A DNA stretch of 44,589 nucleotides from Clostridia bacterium (GCA_017412675.1 JAFPWV010000152.1:1-44589), one strand, 5' to 3'; positions 7,796-16,734 are shown, counted from the stretch's first letter. Made by a program: numbers and translations. The notes: generated by a model from the sequence alone, not told the origin.

Positions 7796-9748
7796 ATGGG
7801 ACTCACACTCGCGGAAAAGATCCTGAAAGCGCACACCGTGGACGGCGTCTTTGAAAAGGGGCGGGAAATCGGGCTGAAGATCGACCAGACCCTGACGCAG
7901 GACGCCACCGGGACCATGGCCTACATCGAGTTTGAAGCGATGGGCATCGGCCAGGTGAAAACGGAGAAAAGCGTCGCCTACATCGATCACAACACCCTGC
8001 AGTCCGGCTTCGAGAACGCCGACGACCACCGCTTCATCGCCTCCGTCGCGAAGAAGCACGGGATCTGGTACTCCCGCCCGGGCAACGGGATCTGCCATCA
8101 GGTCCACCTCGAACGCTTCGGCGCGCCGGGGAAGACCCTGATCGGCTCGGACAGCCACACCCCGACGGGCGGCGGCATCGGCATGATCGCGATCGGCGCG
8201 GGCGGCCTCGACGTGGCGGTTGCAATGGGCGGCGGCGCGTATTACATCACCTATCCGAAGATCGTCAACGTGAAGCTCTCGGGGAAGCTCTCCCCGTGGG
8301 TCTCGGCGAAGGACGTCATCCTGAAGCTCCTCTCGATCCTCTCGGTCAAGGGAGGCGTCGGGAAGATCATCGAATACACCGGCGAGGGCGTCGGGACCCT
8401 CAGCGTTCCGGAGCGCGCCACGATCACCAACATGGGCGCGGAGCTCGGGGCGACCACCTCGATCTTCCCCTCCGACGAGCGGACGCGCGCCTTCCTCAGA
8501 GCCGAGGGCAGGGAGGACGTCTGGGTCCCGCTCGCGGCGGATGAGGACGCCGTTTACGACGAGGTCGTCGCGATCGATCTCTCGTCGCTCGAACCGATGG
8601 CGGCCTGTCCGCACTCCCCGGACAACGTCAAAACCCTCGGCGAGATCAACGCGGCGGCGGAGGGCGGGCGGATGAAGATCGATCAGGTCTGCATCGGGTC
8701 CTGCACCAACTCCTCCCTCGCCGATATGCTGAAGGTCGCGTACATCCTCCGGGGGAAGACCGTTCACCCCGACGTCTCCCTTTCCGTCTCGCCCGGCTCG
8801 AAGCAGGTTTTGACGATGATGGCCGGGTGCGGCGCGCTCGAGACGATCCTCTCGGCCGGGGCGCGTCTGCTCGAATCCGCCTGCGGTCCCTGCATCGGCA
8901 TGGGCCAGTCCCCGAACTCCGCGGGCATTTCGCTCCGCACCTTCAACCGCAACTTTGAAGGCCGCTCCGGAACGAAGGACGCGCGGGTCTACCTCGTCTC
9001 TCCCGAAGTGGCGGCGGCGTCCGCGGTGGCCGGGTATCTCTGCGATCCGCGCGCGCTCGGCGACATGCCCGCCTTCGTTCTGCCGGAGCAGTTCACCGTC
9101 AACGACAACATGATCACCCCGCCCGCCCCGCCGAAGGAAGCGGACAGCATCGCCGTTCTGCGCGGGCCGAACATCCGGGAATACCCGAAGACCGCCCCTC
9201 TCGCCGATCATCTGCGCGCCGAGTGCGCTCTCAAGGTCGGGGACAACATCACGACCGACCACATCATGCCGGCCGGCGCGAAGATTCTGCCATTGCGCTC
9301 GAACATCCCGGCGATCTCGAAACATTGCTTCGCCGTGTGCGACGAGAGCTTCCCCGAACGCGCGCTCGCCCTCGGTCAGAGCATCGTGGTGGGCGGCTCG
9401 AACTACGGGCAGGGTTCCTCCCGCGAGCACGCCGCCCTCGCCCCGCTCTATCTCGGCGTGAAGGCCGTGATCGTCAAATCCTTCGCCCGCATCCACCGCC
9501 AGAACCTCATCAACGCGGGCATCCTGCCGCTCGAATTTGTCGAGGAGGCGGACTACGACACCGTCTCGCAGGGCGACATCCTTGCCGTCGAGGATCTGCG
9601 CGAGCAGGTGGAGGCGGGCGGCCCGATCACCGTGAAGAACCTCACGAAGGGGAAGTCCTTCGAGACGAAGTGCGAGCTGAGCGAGCGGATGCGCGCCATC
9701 CTCCTCTGCGGCGGTCTGCTCGACTATACCAAGGCCAATCTGAAATAA
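7796..9748 (+). CDS. acnA: Aconitate hydratase (Aquifex-type aconitase)
   Basis: 650 residues, the length of the compact aconitase form found in Aquifex and many Clostridia. It isomerises citrate to isocitrate with a 4Fe-4S cluster. Cluster cysteines are Cys303 (GSCTNSS) and Cys363 and Cys366 (ACGPCIG). The N-terminal part shows GSDSHTPTGGG (117-127). The C-terminal swivel domain contains NITTDHIMPAGAKILP and NYGQGSSREHAA, which carries the substrate-binding Ser-Arg. The ATG at 7796 follows GAAGGAAG; the longer frame crosses the promoter. It lies 10 bp before the isocitrate dehydrogenase gene and is co-transcribed with it, giving two consecutive steps to 2-oxoglutarate. Confidence 0.96.
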   Translation: MGLTLAEKILKAHTVDGVFEKGREIGLKIDQTLTQDATGTMAYIEFEAMGIGQVKTEKSVAYIDHNTLQSGFENADDHRFIASVAKKHGIWYSRPGNGICHQVHLERFGAPGKTLIGSDSHTPTGGGIGMIAIGAGGLDVAVAMGGGAYYITYPKIVNVKLSGKLSPWVSAKDVILKLLSILSVKGGVGKIIEYTGEGVGTLSVPERATITNMGAELGATTSIFPSDERTRAFLRAEGREDVWVPLAADEDAVYDEVVAIDLSSLEPMAACPHSPDNVKTLGEINAAAEGGRMKIDQVCIGSCTNSSLADMLKVAYILRGKTVHPDVSLSVSPGSKQVLTMMAGCGALETILSAGARLLESACGPCIGMGQSPNSAGISLRTFNRNFEGRSGTKDARVYLVSPEVAAASAVAGYLCDPRALGDMPAFVLPEQFTVNDNMITPPAPPKEADSIAVLRGPNIREYPKTAPLADHLRAECALKVGDNITTDHIMPAGAKILPLRSNIPAISKHCFAVCDESFPERALALGQSIVVGGSNYGQGSSREHAALAPLYLGVKAVIVKSFARIHRQNLINAGILPLEFVEEADYDTVSQGDILAVEDLREQVEAGGPITVKNLTKGKSFETKCELSERMRAILLCGGLLDYTKANLK

Positions 9749-9758
9749 GGAGCGCGTC

Positions 9759-10958
9759 ATGGACCGGATTTCAATGAAAACGCCCCTCGTCGAGATGGAC
9801 GGGGACGAAATGACCCGCGTGATCTGGCAATGGATCAAGGACATCCTGATCCTGCCCCACGTCGCGCTGAAAACCGAATACTACGACCTCGGCCTGAAGA
9901 ACCGCAACGAGACGGACGACCGGGTGACCGTCGAGTCCGCCGAAGCCGCGCTGCGTCTGGGCGTCGCCGTGAAGTGCGCGACCATCACGCCGAACGCCGC
10001 GCGCGTGAAGGAATATGACCTCCGGGAGATGTGGAAATCCCCGAACGGGACGATCCGCGCGATCATGGACGGCACCGTCTTCCGCGCGCCGATCCTCGTA
10101 AAGGGGATCGAGCCGTACATCCCGACGTGGAAGAAGCCGATCACCATCGCCCGCCACGCCTACGGCGACGTCTACAAGAACACCGAATCGACCGTGCCGA
10201 AGGGCGGCCGCGCGGAGCTCGTCGTCACGGATACCGAGGGAAACGAGACGCGGCAGCTCATCCACGATTTTGCCGCCTCCGCCGGGATCGTGCAGGGCAT
10301 CCACAACCTCGATTCCTCCATCGAGAGCTTTGCCCGGTGCGCGTTCCGGTACGCGATCGACACGAAGCAGGACCTCTGGTTCGCCGCGAAGGACACGATC
10401 TCGAAGACGTACGACCACCACTTCAAGGACGTCTGGGCGGACCTCTACGAGCGCGAATACCGGGAGACTTTCGAGAAGCTCGGGATCACCTATTTCTATA
10501 CGCTGATCGACGACGCCGTGGCGCGCGTGATCCGCTCGGAGGGCGGGTTCATCTGGGCGTGCAAGAACTACGACGGCGACGTCATGAGCGATATGCTGGC
10601 GACGGCATACGGCTCGCTCGCGATGATGACCTCGGTCCTCGTCTCCCCGACCGGCGCGTACGAATACGAAGCGGCGCACGGGACGGTCCAGCGGCACTAC
10701 TATAAGTATCTCGCCGGGGAGGAGACCTCGACGAACAGCGTGGCGACGATCTATGCCTGGACGGGGGCGCTCCGCAAACGCGGCGAGCTCGACGGGACGC
10801 CGGATCTCATCGCCTTCGCCGGCCGGCTCGAGGACGCGTGCGTCAAAACCATCGAGGAGGGCACGATGACCGGGGATCTCTATCTCCTCTCGAAGCTGCC
10901 CGCGAAGAGGAAGGTCAACACGCGGGAATTCCTCGAAGCCGTCGCGGAAAAGCTCTGA
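9759..10958 (+). CDS. icd: NADP-dependent isocitrate dehydrogenase (eukaryote-like homodimeric type)
   Basis: 399 residues, close to the subfamily II enzymes related to eukaryotic IDH1/IDH2 rather than E. coli Icd. It oxidises isocitrate to 2-oxoglutarate and CO2. Visible signatures are EMDGDEMTRVIW at the N-terminus, YDLREMWKSPNGTIR, and HGTVQRHY, whose Arg-His pair binds the 2'-phosphate of NADP in this family. Metal-binding acidic residues are in IDDAVARVI and NYDGDVMSD. AAGGAG lies 9 bases before ATG 9759. With aconitase it supplies 2-oxoglutarate and NADPH, likely for glutamate synthesis; no 2-oxoglutarate dehydrogenase is nearby. Confidence 0.96.
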   Translation: MDRISMKTPLVEMDGDEMTRVIWQWIKDILILPHVALKTEYYDLGLKNRNETDDRVTVESAEAALRLGVAVKCATITPNAARVKEYDLREMWKSPNGTIRAIMDGTVFRAPILVKGIEPYIPTWKKPITIARHAYGDVYKNTESTVPKGGRAELVVTDTEGNETRQLIHDFAASAGIVQGIHNLDSSIESFARCAFRYAIDTKQDLWFAAKDTISKTYDHHFKDVWADLYEREYRETFEKLGITYFYTLIDDAVARVIRSEGGFIWACKNYDGDVMSDMLATAYGSLAMMTSVLVSPTGAYEYEAAHGTVQRHYYKYLAGEETSTNSVATIYAWTGALRKRGELDGTPDLIAFAGRLEDACVKTIEEGTMTGDLYLLSKLPAKRKVNTREFLEAVAEKL

Positions 10959-10981
10959 CGGGATCGCCTGTCAAATAAGGA

Positions 10982-11018
10982 AAAGGCCTCTCTCCCAGGA
11001 AGCGGGAAAGGGGCCTTT
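10982..11018. terminator. Hairpin between icd and the convergent lipoprotein gene
   Basis: AAAGGCC (10982-10988) pairs with GGCCTTT (11012-11018), with further pairing inside (CTCCC with GGGA). The T tract is weak on the plus side. On the minus side TTCCTTATTT follows, so it probably serves mainly the convergent lipoprotein gene. Confidence 0.6.
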
Positions 11019-11036
11019 CATGTATCCGGGCCCCGG

Positions 11037-12515
11037 TCAGTTCGAGATCTGCTTGAGGAGCCGCTTGATCTCCGCGTCGACGGTCTTCTTCATCGTCTGG
11101 AGCACCGAGCCGAAATTGCCGGTCAGCCCGACGAACGAGCCCTTGAGCAGCTTCGCCGCGACCTGCTCCTGCCAGGCGTTGATGCCGAAGTCGAAGTAAA
11201 TGCTGTCGAACGCGATTGCCAGCATCTCGGCGGATTCCGCGTCGCGGGCGTATTTCGTCATGATGAGCGTCTCGATGTACTCGGGCACGATGTTCTGCTG
11301 CGTATAGAACGCCATCGCCTCGAGGAGCATCCCGACGTTATCCGCGCGGTCCGCGTCGAACGAAAGCGGCATGACGGAGAGCTCCGCGCCGAACGAGGGG
11401 GCGTAGTAGCGGTCCTGCGCCGTGTCGTACTTCGGGACCGGGACAAAACCGAAGTTGAAGTCGTAATCGCGCATACCGGCGAGGCTCTTCGGATTCGACG
11501 TGATGAACATCGCGCGGCCCTCCTTGAAGGTCCCGGCGACCATCGCGTCCGAGGAGTCGACGTTCTGGCTCGTCGTGTTGTACCAGCCGCCGTTCGAGGA
11601 GGCGTCGACGATGTGCTGCATCTTCGTGACCGCGAGCTCGTCCGTCGGCAGATCGAAGACCGGATAGCCGTCCGCGTCCTGCGTGATGAGCGCGATCCCG
11701 GAGCCGAAGATCATGCGGAGGAAATGCTCCTTGACCGAGCTCTCGATGCCGAACTGGTCCGCGTTCGTCGTCTGGCCGTCGCCGTTGATGTCCCGGTTCG
11801 CGGCGTCCGCGAGCGTCATCATGCTGTCGACGGTCCATTCGCCGTTGCGGACATATTCGTAGGGCGAGGTGAGGTTCATCTGCGTGACCATGTCCGTGTT
11901 GAAGGCGTAACCGCCCGCGCGGGACAGCACGCTCAGGCTGAAATTGCCGGAGGCCGCGTACTGGGACCCGCCGATTTTGAAGATCGAGGAGGCGTAGGGG
12001 TTCCACCACGCCTGATCGAGGGAGACATAGGGAAGGGTGCCCATGTCGGCGAGGTACTGGATCGCGCCCGTGATCCGCAGGTCGTACATCATGAAGAGGT
12101 CGTAGCTCGGGTCCCCCGACGTGACGTATTTCCCGATGACGTCCGGGTTGACCTGCGCCATGGTCTCGGTGGCGATCTTCGCGTTGAAGCGGTTTTCCAG
12201 CGTGTCGGTGCGCTTGTAGATCGCGTCGTTGAGGGATTCGCCGGTCAGCTCCTCCGCCTCGAGGACGTTGTACGCCCACGCGAGCCATTCCTGGCTGTGA
12301 TGCAGGATGTGGAGCTCGAAGCCCTGCATGTCCGTGTCCGGAAGGCCGTCGGTCAGCTCGGTCTCCGGCTCCGTCTCGATGGCCGTGTTCTCCGCGGCGG
12401 GCGTGTCCGTGGCGGCGGCGGGTCCGTTTTCTTCCGTTTTGCCCTTCTCCGCGCATCCGGCGAGCGCGCCGATGAGGAGGGAGAGGAGCAGAAGGATGGC
12501 AGTCAGTCGTTTCAT
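11037..12515 (-). CDS. Orphan extracellular solute-binding lipoprotein
   Basis: 492 residues. A signal peptide ends in the lipobox LAGC (Cys21), followed by a Glu/Thr/Pro-rich tether. The rest has the fold features of family 1 sugar-binding proteins of ABC importers. A loop DINGDGQTTNADQFG (242-256) resembles the calcium-binding loop seen in some of these proteins and recurs in the paralogue at 27961-29436. AAGGAG lies before ATG 12515. No permease or ATPase gene adjoins it, so it must share a transporter encoded elsewhere or act as a capture protein. A TATAAT-like -10 box sits at 12578-12583 without a good -35. Confidence 0.85.
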   Translation of the reverse strand: MKRLTAILLLLSLLIGALAGCAEKGKTEENGPAAATDTPAAENTAIETEPETELTDGLPDTDMQGFELHILHHSQEWLAWAYNVLEAEELTGESLNDAIYKRTDTLENRFNAKIATETMAQVNPDVIGKYVTSGDPSYDLFMMYDLRITGAIQYLADMGTLPYVSLDQAWWNPYASSIFKIGGSQYAASGNFSLSVLSRAGGYAFNTDMVTQMNLTSPYEYVRNGEWTVDSMMTLADAANRDINGDGQTTNADQFGIESSVKEHFLRMIFGSGIALITQDADGYPVFDLPTDELAVTKMQHIVDASSNGGWYNTTSQNVDSSDAMVAGTFKEGRAMFITSNPKSLAGMRDYDFNFGFVPVPKYDTAQDRYYAPSFGAELSVMPLSFDADRADNVGMLLEAMAFYTQQNIVPEYIETLIMTKYARDAESAEMLAIAFDSIYFDFGINAWQEQVAAKLLKGSFVGLTGNFGSVLQTMKKTVDAEIKRLLKQISN

Positions 12516-12577
12516 CGCAGTCTCCTTTGTCAGTCAGTTCGATTCCGTTTCCGGCGTCAGTCGCCGTGTGTACCTTG

Positions 12578-12583
12578 ATTATA
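12578..12583 (-). promoter_or_regulatory. Possible -10 box of the solute-binding lipoprotein
   Basis: TATAAT on the minus strand, 63 bp before the start codon. No recognisable -35 hexamer stands at 16-18 bp, so the site may need an activator. Confidence 0.45.
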
Positions 12584-12702
12584 TCGGATTTTGTCCGGCG
12601 GATGGTGAAGGAAGTGTGAATTTTCCAGAACGCGGAGGGGGAGGCGCCTTGCGGATTTATATTCAAATGTTGTTCAAGAAATCCCGTGGAAGTCGCCCGG
12701 TT

Positions 12703-12715
12703 GGTATGATATACT
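12703..12715 (+). promoter_or_regulatory. Extended -10 promoter candidate for the ATP synthase operon
   Basis: TGG followed by TATGAT (12705-12710) fits an extended -10 element; an overlapping TATACT stands at 12710-12715. No clear -35 box is seen. It lies about 60 bp before the first gene of the operon. Confidence 0.5.
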
Positions 12716-12776
12716 CAAAAAAATAGACGGATTGTGAAACGGATGGGTCGAAAAACCCGGAGAGGAGGCGGAGCCC

Positions 12777-13115
12777 GTGGAATCGATGGTCGGATTCCTC
12801 CTGGCCGCGGCAGCCGGATGCGCGGTGTCGGCGGTCAACTACGGCTTGACGAAACAGGCGATGACGAAGAGCGGAGGCCTTGTCGGCGCGCTGTCCGTCA
12901 TCCGGATGCTCCTCTCGGCCGGACTGCTCGCCGGGGTGTATTTCCTCGCCCCGCACACGCCGTGGGACCGCATCTGGATGCTCGTCGGCGCGGCGGCCGG
13001 GCTCACCGTCCCGATGTTCTTCTTCACCTTCCTCCTCGTGCGCCGCGCAAACGCGCAGAAGGAGGCAGAGGAACGGCCCGATCCCGAACACAAGCAAGGA
13101 GGCGAATCCTCATGA
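12777..13115 (+). CDS. AtpI-like membrane protein heading the ATP synthase operon
   Basis: 112 residues with about three membrane helices (5-23, 35-58, 66-88) and a charged, hydrophilic C-terminal tail. Size, topology and position ahead of atpB match the ATP synthase I (UncI) family, which helps assemble the c ring, but sequence similarity is weak and the call rests mostly on context. The start is GTG 12777 with AGGAGG 8 bases upstream. Its stop TGA overlaps the ATG of atpB (ATGA), which indicates translational coupling. Confidence 0.65.
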   Translation: MESMVGFLLAAAAGCAVSAVNYGLTKQAMTKSGGLVGALSVIRMLLSAGLLAGVYFLAPHTPWDRIWMLVGAAAGLTVPMFFFTFLLVRRANAQKEAEERPDPEHKQGGESS

Positions 13116-13786
13116 GCGAACCTTCCGAAGTCCTCATCCCCATCGGCGGGATCCTCGACGTCACGGGCGAAGTGGTCGCCATGTGGGTCCTGCTCGCGCT
13201 CCTCGCCGTCCTCTCCGTCCTCGCGACGCGGAACATGAAGGAGCGGCCGGGCAGGTTCCAGAACATGGTCGAGTGCGGGATCGAATACCTTGACAACTTT
13301 TTCTCCGGCATCATCGGGAAGCATCTCGCGCGCAAGTACTTCTTCTTCCTCGGCTCCCTCTTCATTTTCATCCTTTTCGCCAACTATTCCGGTCTGATCC
13401 CGGGCGTCGGCCTCACGAAGTACTTCGCCGCGCCGACCTCGTCCCTGTCCGTCACGCTCGGGCTCGGGCTCTCGACCTTCTGCTTCCTCCAGATCGCGGG
13501 ACTTCGCGCCGGGGTGAAGCACTACTTCAAGCGCTTCATCAGCCCGATCGCGTTCATGCTCCCGCTGATGGTCCTCGACGAATTCATCAAGCCCGCGTCC
13601 CTCGCCCTGCGCCTCTTCGGCAACGTCTTCGGCGAGGAGACCGTCACCCATAACCTCTACGACCTTCTTCCGATCGGCGCGCCGGTCATCATGATGGCGC
13701 TCTCCCTCCTGTTCTGCGCGATCCAGGCGGTGGTCTTCACCATGCTGACCTCCATCTACCTCGAAGAAGCCGTTGAGGCCGAATGA
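13112..13786 (+). CDS. atpB: ATP synthase F0 subunit a
   Basis: 224 residues with five or six hydrophobic segments. It forms the two half-channels that lead ions to and from the c ring. The essential stator arginine is Arg167 in LALRLFGNVFGEE, followed by the fifth and sixth helices. AAGGAGG stands 8 bases before the ATG, and the first codon overlaps the stop of the upstream gene. The next gene, atpE, begins 44 bp further on. Confidence 0.95.
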   Translation: MSEPSEVLIPIGGILDVTGEVVAMWVLLALLAVLSVLATRNMKERPGRFQNMVECGIEYLDNFFSGIIGKHLARKYFFFLGSLFIFILFANYSGLIPGVGLTKYFAAPTSSLSVTLGLGLSTFCFLQIAGLRAGVKHYFKRFISPIAFMLPLMVLDEFIKPASLALRLFGNVFGEETVTHNLYDLLPIGAPVIMMALSLLFCAIQAVVFTMLTSIYLEEAVEAE

Positions 13787-13830
13787 CCCCTGCGCATCCT
13801 TTCATTTCAATCCCCAAAAGGAGGTCCCTT

Positions 13831-14061
13831 ATGGATCGTTCCGCATTGATCGCCCTCGCCGCCGCCCTGTCCATCGCGGTGAGCACCATCTTCCCGGCTC
13901 TCGGGCAGGGAATGGCCGCCAAAGCCGCCATGGAGAGCATCGCCCGTCAGCCCGACGCCGCGAAGGATATCCGCTCGACGCTCATCATCGCCCTGTCCCT
14001 GATGGAGGCGCTCACCATCTACGGCCTTCTCATCGGGTTCATTCTGGCCGCGAAGGTCTGA
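13831..14061 (+). CDS. atpE: ATP synthase F0 subunit c
   Basis: 76 residues in two membrane helices joined by the polar loop ARQPDA. The ion-carrying acid is Glu59 in LSLMEALTIYG. This segment nearly matches the chloroplast and cyanobacterial c subunit (LAFMEALTIYG), which is proton-driven. The Ser-Thr pair that follows the Glu in sodium-type rings is Ala-Leu here, although the Gln of helix 1 (Gln26, GQG) is kept. AAAAGGAGG lies 8 bases upstream. Proton coupling is therefore inferred. Confidence 0.95.
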   Translation: MDRSALIALAAALSIAVSTIFPALGQGMAAKAAMESIARQPDAAKDIRSTLIIALSLMEALTIYGLLIGFILAAKV

Positions 14062-14072
14062 GGAGGCGCCCT

Positions 14073-14492
14073 ATGACGGTTCAACTGCCCGTCGTTCTCT
14101 GGACCGTGATCTGCTTCTGCCTCCTCATCGTCATCCTCAACCGGCTCCTGTTCCGCCCCATGCTCGCGTTCATGGACGCCCGTGAGGAGAAGATCCGCCG
14201 CGGCCGTGAAAAGCGCGACGCGGACGCCGAGGCGGTGAAGACGGCGGAGGAGGCCCTCGAGACCTTCCGCCGCGAGGAAGAAGCGCACCTCGATGCCCTC
14301 GCCCGCGAAACCGTTGCCGAAGCGCGCCGGGAGGCGGACGAGATGACGGCACGCGCCGCCCGGGAAGCCGCCGAAGCGGTGGAGGGCTGCCGCGTACAGC
14401 TCGAAGAGGATGCGAAGGAGATCGCACAACAACTCGACAAACGCACGGAGGAGCTGGCCCGCGCCTATCTCTCCGCGCTGACCGGCGTTTGA
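14073..14492 (+). CDS. atpF: ATP synthase F0 subunit b
   Basis: 139 residues, a little shorter than the usual 155-170. One membrane helix (about 5-27) is followed by the conserved [17 protein letters not shown] and a long charged helix that forms the peripheral stalk with its partner. Here the partner is evidently the b-like N-terminus of the next protein. AGGAGG lies 6 bases before ATG 14073. The stop is one base before the start of the next gene, so translation should be coupled. Confidence 0.92.
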   Translation: MTVQLPVVLWTVICFCLLIVILNRLLFRPMLAFMDAREEKIRRGREKRDADAEAVKTAEEALETFRREEEAHLDALARETVAEARREADEMTARAAREAAEAVEGCRVQLEEDAKEIAQQLDKRTEELARAYLSALTGV

Positions 14493-14493
14493 T

Positions 14494-16734
14494 ATGCTGC
14501 ATTTTGTATATTCGATCATCAATTTTCTGATCCTCGCCGCCATCCTCTTCCTTCTGGGGCGCAAGACGGTGCTCGCGATCTTCCGGGGACGCCGGGAGCG
14601 GATCGGGCGGGCGCTCGACGAGGCCGAGGAGGCAGCGCGGGAGACGGCAATCCTTCCGGTGATCCCGGAGGCTTTTTCCGATGCCGTCCCTCCCTCCGCC
14701 GTCGAAGAGGCCGAGGCGATCCGGGCGGCTGCGCGGCTGCAGGCTGAGGCGGCAGGGAAGAGCGCTGAGGACACCATGCTCGGTCTGCGGCGCGAAATGC
14801 TCGCCGACGAACGCGCCCGCCTCATCGATAAGATCGTCGCGCGCGCGGCGAAGCTGACGCTCGAAGAGCCGTATCGGTCCGCGATCCGCGCGAAGGAAGA
14901 GGCGTTCGCCGACGAGATCATCCGGCGGATGGAGATAACCCCCGGCGACGTCGCCTACCTGAGACACCACGATCAGCTCTACGTCACCCTCACCTCCGCC
15001 CATCCCCTCCCGCAGTCGATCGTCGACCGCATCGGCGAGCGCGCGGAAGAGATGCTCGCACAAATCGGCGGCAGGCCCTCCTACTGGGTCAAGGAGGATC
15101 CCGAGCTCATCGGCGGCCTGCGCTTCCGCGTGGGCGACACCGTGTATGACTTCACCGTGGCGGACCGCCTCTATCAGCTCCGCCGCGATCTCGAAAAGCG
15201 CGAGCTCTCCGGGAACGAGGACGCCGACACCGTGATCCGCGACCTCTTCGAGGGGATCGCCTCGATGGACGGCGGGATCAGCGAATTCCAGCTCGGCCGC
15301 GTGCTGAGCGTCTCCGACGGCATCTGCTGGATGGACGGTCTGGCCGATATCATGTACGGCGAGGTCGTGGAATTCGAGTGCGGGGAGCGCGGCATGGTCC
15401 TCGACATCGAAGCGGACCGCATCGGCTGCGTGATCTACGGCCGGTACGAGCGCGTGGAGAGCGGCACGAAGGTGCGCCGGGTCGGGCGGATCGCGAGCGT
15501 TCCCGTGGGAGAGGACCTCCTCGGGCGCGTGGTCGATCCCCTCGGACATGCCCTCGACGGCCGTGGCCGCATCTTCGAGCACGAACGCCGCCCGATCGAG
15601 TGTCCCGCGCCCTCCATCCCGGACCGCGCCGCCGTCTCCCGTCCGCTGCACACCGGCATCCGCGCGATCGACGCCCTCGTCCCGATCGGGAAGGGCCAGC
15701 GCGAGCTCATCATCGGCGACCGCCAGACGGGGAAATCCTCCATCGCCATCGACGCGATCATCAATCAGCGGGGCACCGGCACGGTCTGCATCTATGTGGC
15801 GATCGGGCAGAAGGATTCGACCGTCATGGAGATCCGCGACCGGCTGACGAAGGTCGGCGCGATGGACTACACCACCATCGTCTGCGCCCCGGCCTCGTCA
15901 TCGGCGTCGTTCCAGTATATCGCGCCGTTCGCCGGAGCCGCGATGGCGGAATACTTCATGTACAAGGGGCAGGACGCCTTGATCGTGTACGACGATCTCT
16001 CGAAGCACGCCGTGGCATACCGCGAGCTCTCGCTCCTCCTCGGACGTCCGTCCGGCAGAGAGGCGTATCCGGGCGACGTGTTCTATCTCCATGCCCGGCT
16101 CCTCGAACGCGCCGCGCAGCTCTCGCCCGAAAACGGCGGCGGCTCCGTGACCGCGCTCCCGATCATCGAAACACAGGCGGGCGACATTTCCGCCTATATC
16201 CCGACGAACGTCATCTCGATCACCGACGGCCAGATCTTCCTCGATTCCGACCTCTTCAACGAGGGGCAGCGTCCGGCGGTCAACGTCGGCCTGTCCGTGT
16301 CCCGCGTGGGAAGCGCGGCGCAGACCCGGCTCATGAAGCAGGTGTCCTCGCGCCTCCGCATGGATCTCGCGCAGTACCGCGAGCTCGCGGGCTTCACGCA
16401 GTTCGGCTCCGACGTGGACGCCGCGACGAGGAAGGTCCTCGCGTCCGGGCGGCGGATGATGGCTGCGCTCAGGCAGCGTCGGTTCGATCCGCTCCCCGAC
16501 TGGAAGCAGGTCCTCCTCATCTTCGCCGTCTCCGAAGGACTGGCGGAGGACGTCGACCTGGAGGACATGGAGGACTGGGGACACGCGCTCGCCGAACGCC
16601 TCGAAGCGAAGCACCCGACGGAGACCGCATGGCTCCTCAGCGGGGGGAAGCTCACGCCTGAGCAGGCGGAATCGCTCCGTCATGCCGTGGAAGACTGCCT
16701 CGCCGATCGGGCAGAGGAAACGGAGGCCGCCTGA
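14494..16734 (+). CDS. atpA: ATP synthase b'-delta(C-terminal domain)-alpha fusion protein
   Basis: 746 residues in one unbroken frame. Residues 1-30 are a b-type membrane helix followed by [17 protein letters not shown] and a charged stalk (30-158). Residues 160-233 are the C-terminal domain of delta/[30 protein letters not shown] and [10 protein letters not shown] match its core. Residues 245-746 are a full alpha subunit with Walker A GDRQTGKS (408-415). The roughly 105-residue N-terminal OSCP domain is absent, and no separate delta gene exists in the operon. No ribosome site precedes ATG 14494; it lies one base after the atpF stop. Internal candidates GTG 15232 (GAGGA upstream, 500-residue product) and ATG 15265 (GAGGGG upstream) could give free alpha. 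Domain identities are clear; the assembly model is inference. Confidence 0.95.
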   Translation: MLHFVYSIINFLILAAILFLLGRKTVLAIFRGRRERIGRALDEAEEAARETAILPVIPEAFSDAVPPSAVEEAEAIRAAARLQAEAAGKSAEDTMLGLRREMLADERARLIDKIVARAAKLTLEEPYRSAIRAKEEAFADEIIRRMEITPGDVAYLRHHDQLYVTLTSAHPLPQSIVDRIGERAEEMLAQIGGRPSYWVKEDPELIGGLRFRVGDTVYDFTVADRLYQLRRDLEKRELSGNEDADTVIRDLFEGIASMDGGISEFQLGRVLSVSDGICWMDGLADIMYGEVVEFECGERGMVLDIEADRIGCVIYGRYERVESGTKVRRVGRIASVPVGEDLLGRVVDPLGHALDGRGRIFEHERRPIECPAPSIPDRAAVSRPLHTGIRAIDALVPIGKGQRELIIGDRQTGKSSIAIDAIINQRGTGTVCIYVAIGQKDSTVMEIRDRLTKVGAMDYTTIVCAPASSSASFQYIAPFAGAAMAEYFMYKGQDALIVYDDLSKHAVAYRELSLLLGRPSGREAYPGDVFYLHARLLERAAQLSPENGGGSVTALPIIETQAGDISAYIPTNVISITDGQIFLDSDLFNEGQRPAVNVGLSVSRVGSAAQTRLMKQVSSRLRMDLAQYRELAGFTQFGSDVDAATRKVLASGRRMMAALRQRRFDPLPDWKQVLLIFAVSEGLAEDVDLEDMEDWGHALAERLEAKHPTETAWLLSGGKLTPEQAESLRHAVEDCLADRAEETEAA
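15217..15234 (+). promoter_or_regulatory. Possible internal ribosome site and GTG start for free alpha subunit
   Basis: GAGGA (15217-15221) is followed after 10 bases by GTG (15232-15234), codon 247 of the fusion. Initiation here would yield a 500-residue protein, the normal alpha length, that still contains the N-terminal alpha helix ([10 protein letters not shown]). A second weaker option is GAGGGG (15250-15255) before ATG 15265. Unproven. Confidence 0.35.

Noticed and set aside
12734-13111. Extension of atpB to a 350-codon protein
   Set aside because: The extra part overlaps the AtpI-like gene in another frame and is low-complexity; atpB starts at 13112 behind AAGGAGG.
15195-15240. Fusion as a sequencing frameshift
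   Set aside because: Delta and alpha are in the same frame with no stop between them and the linker lacks homopolymer runs; a frameshift would not join them this cleanly. Not fully excluded.
14494-16734. An N-ATPase or V-type operon
   Set aside because: There are no atpQ/atpR genes and the beta and alpha proteins are F-type with delta C-terminal motifs; gene order is I-a-c-b-alpha-gamma-beta-epsilon.
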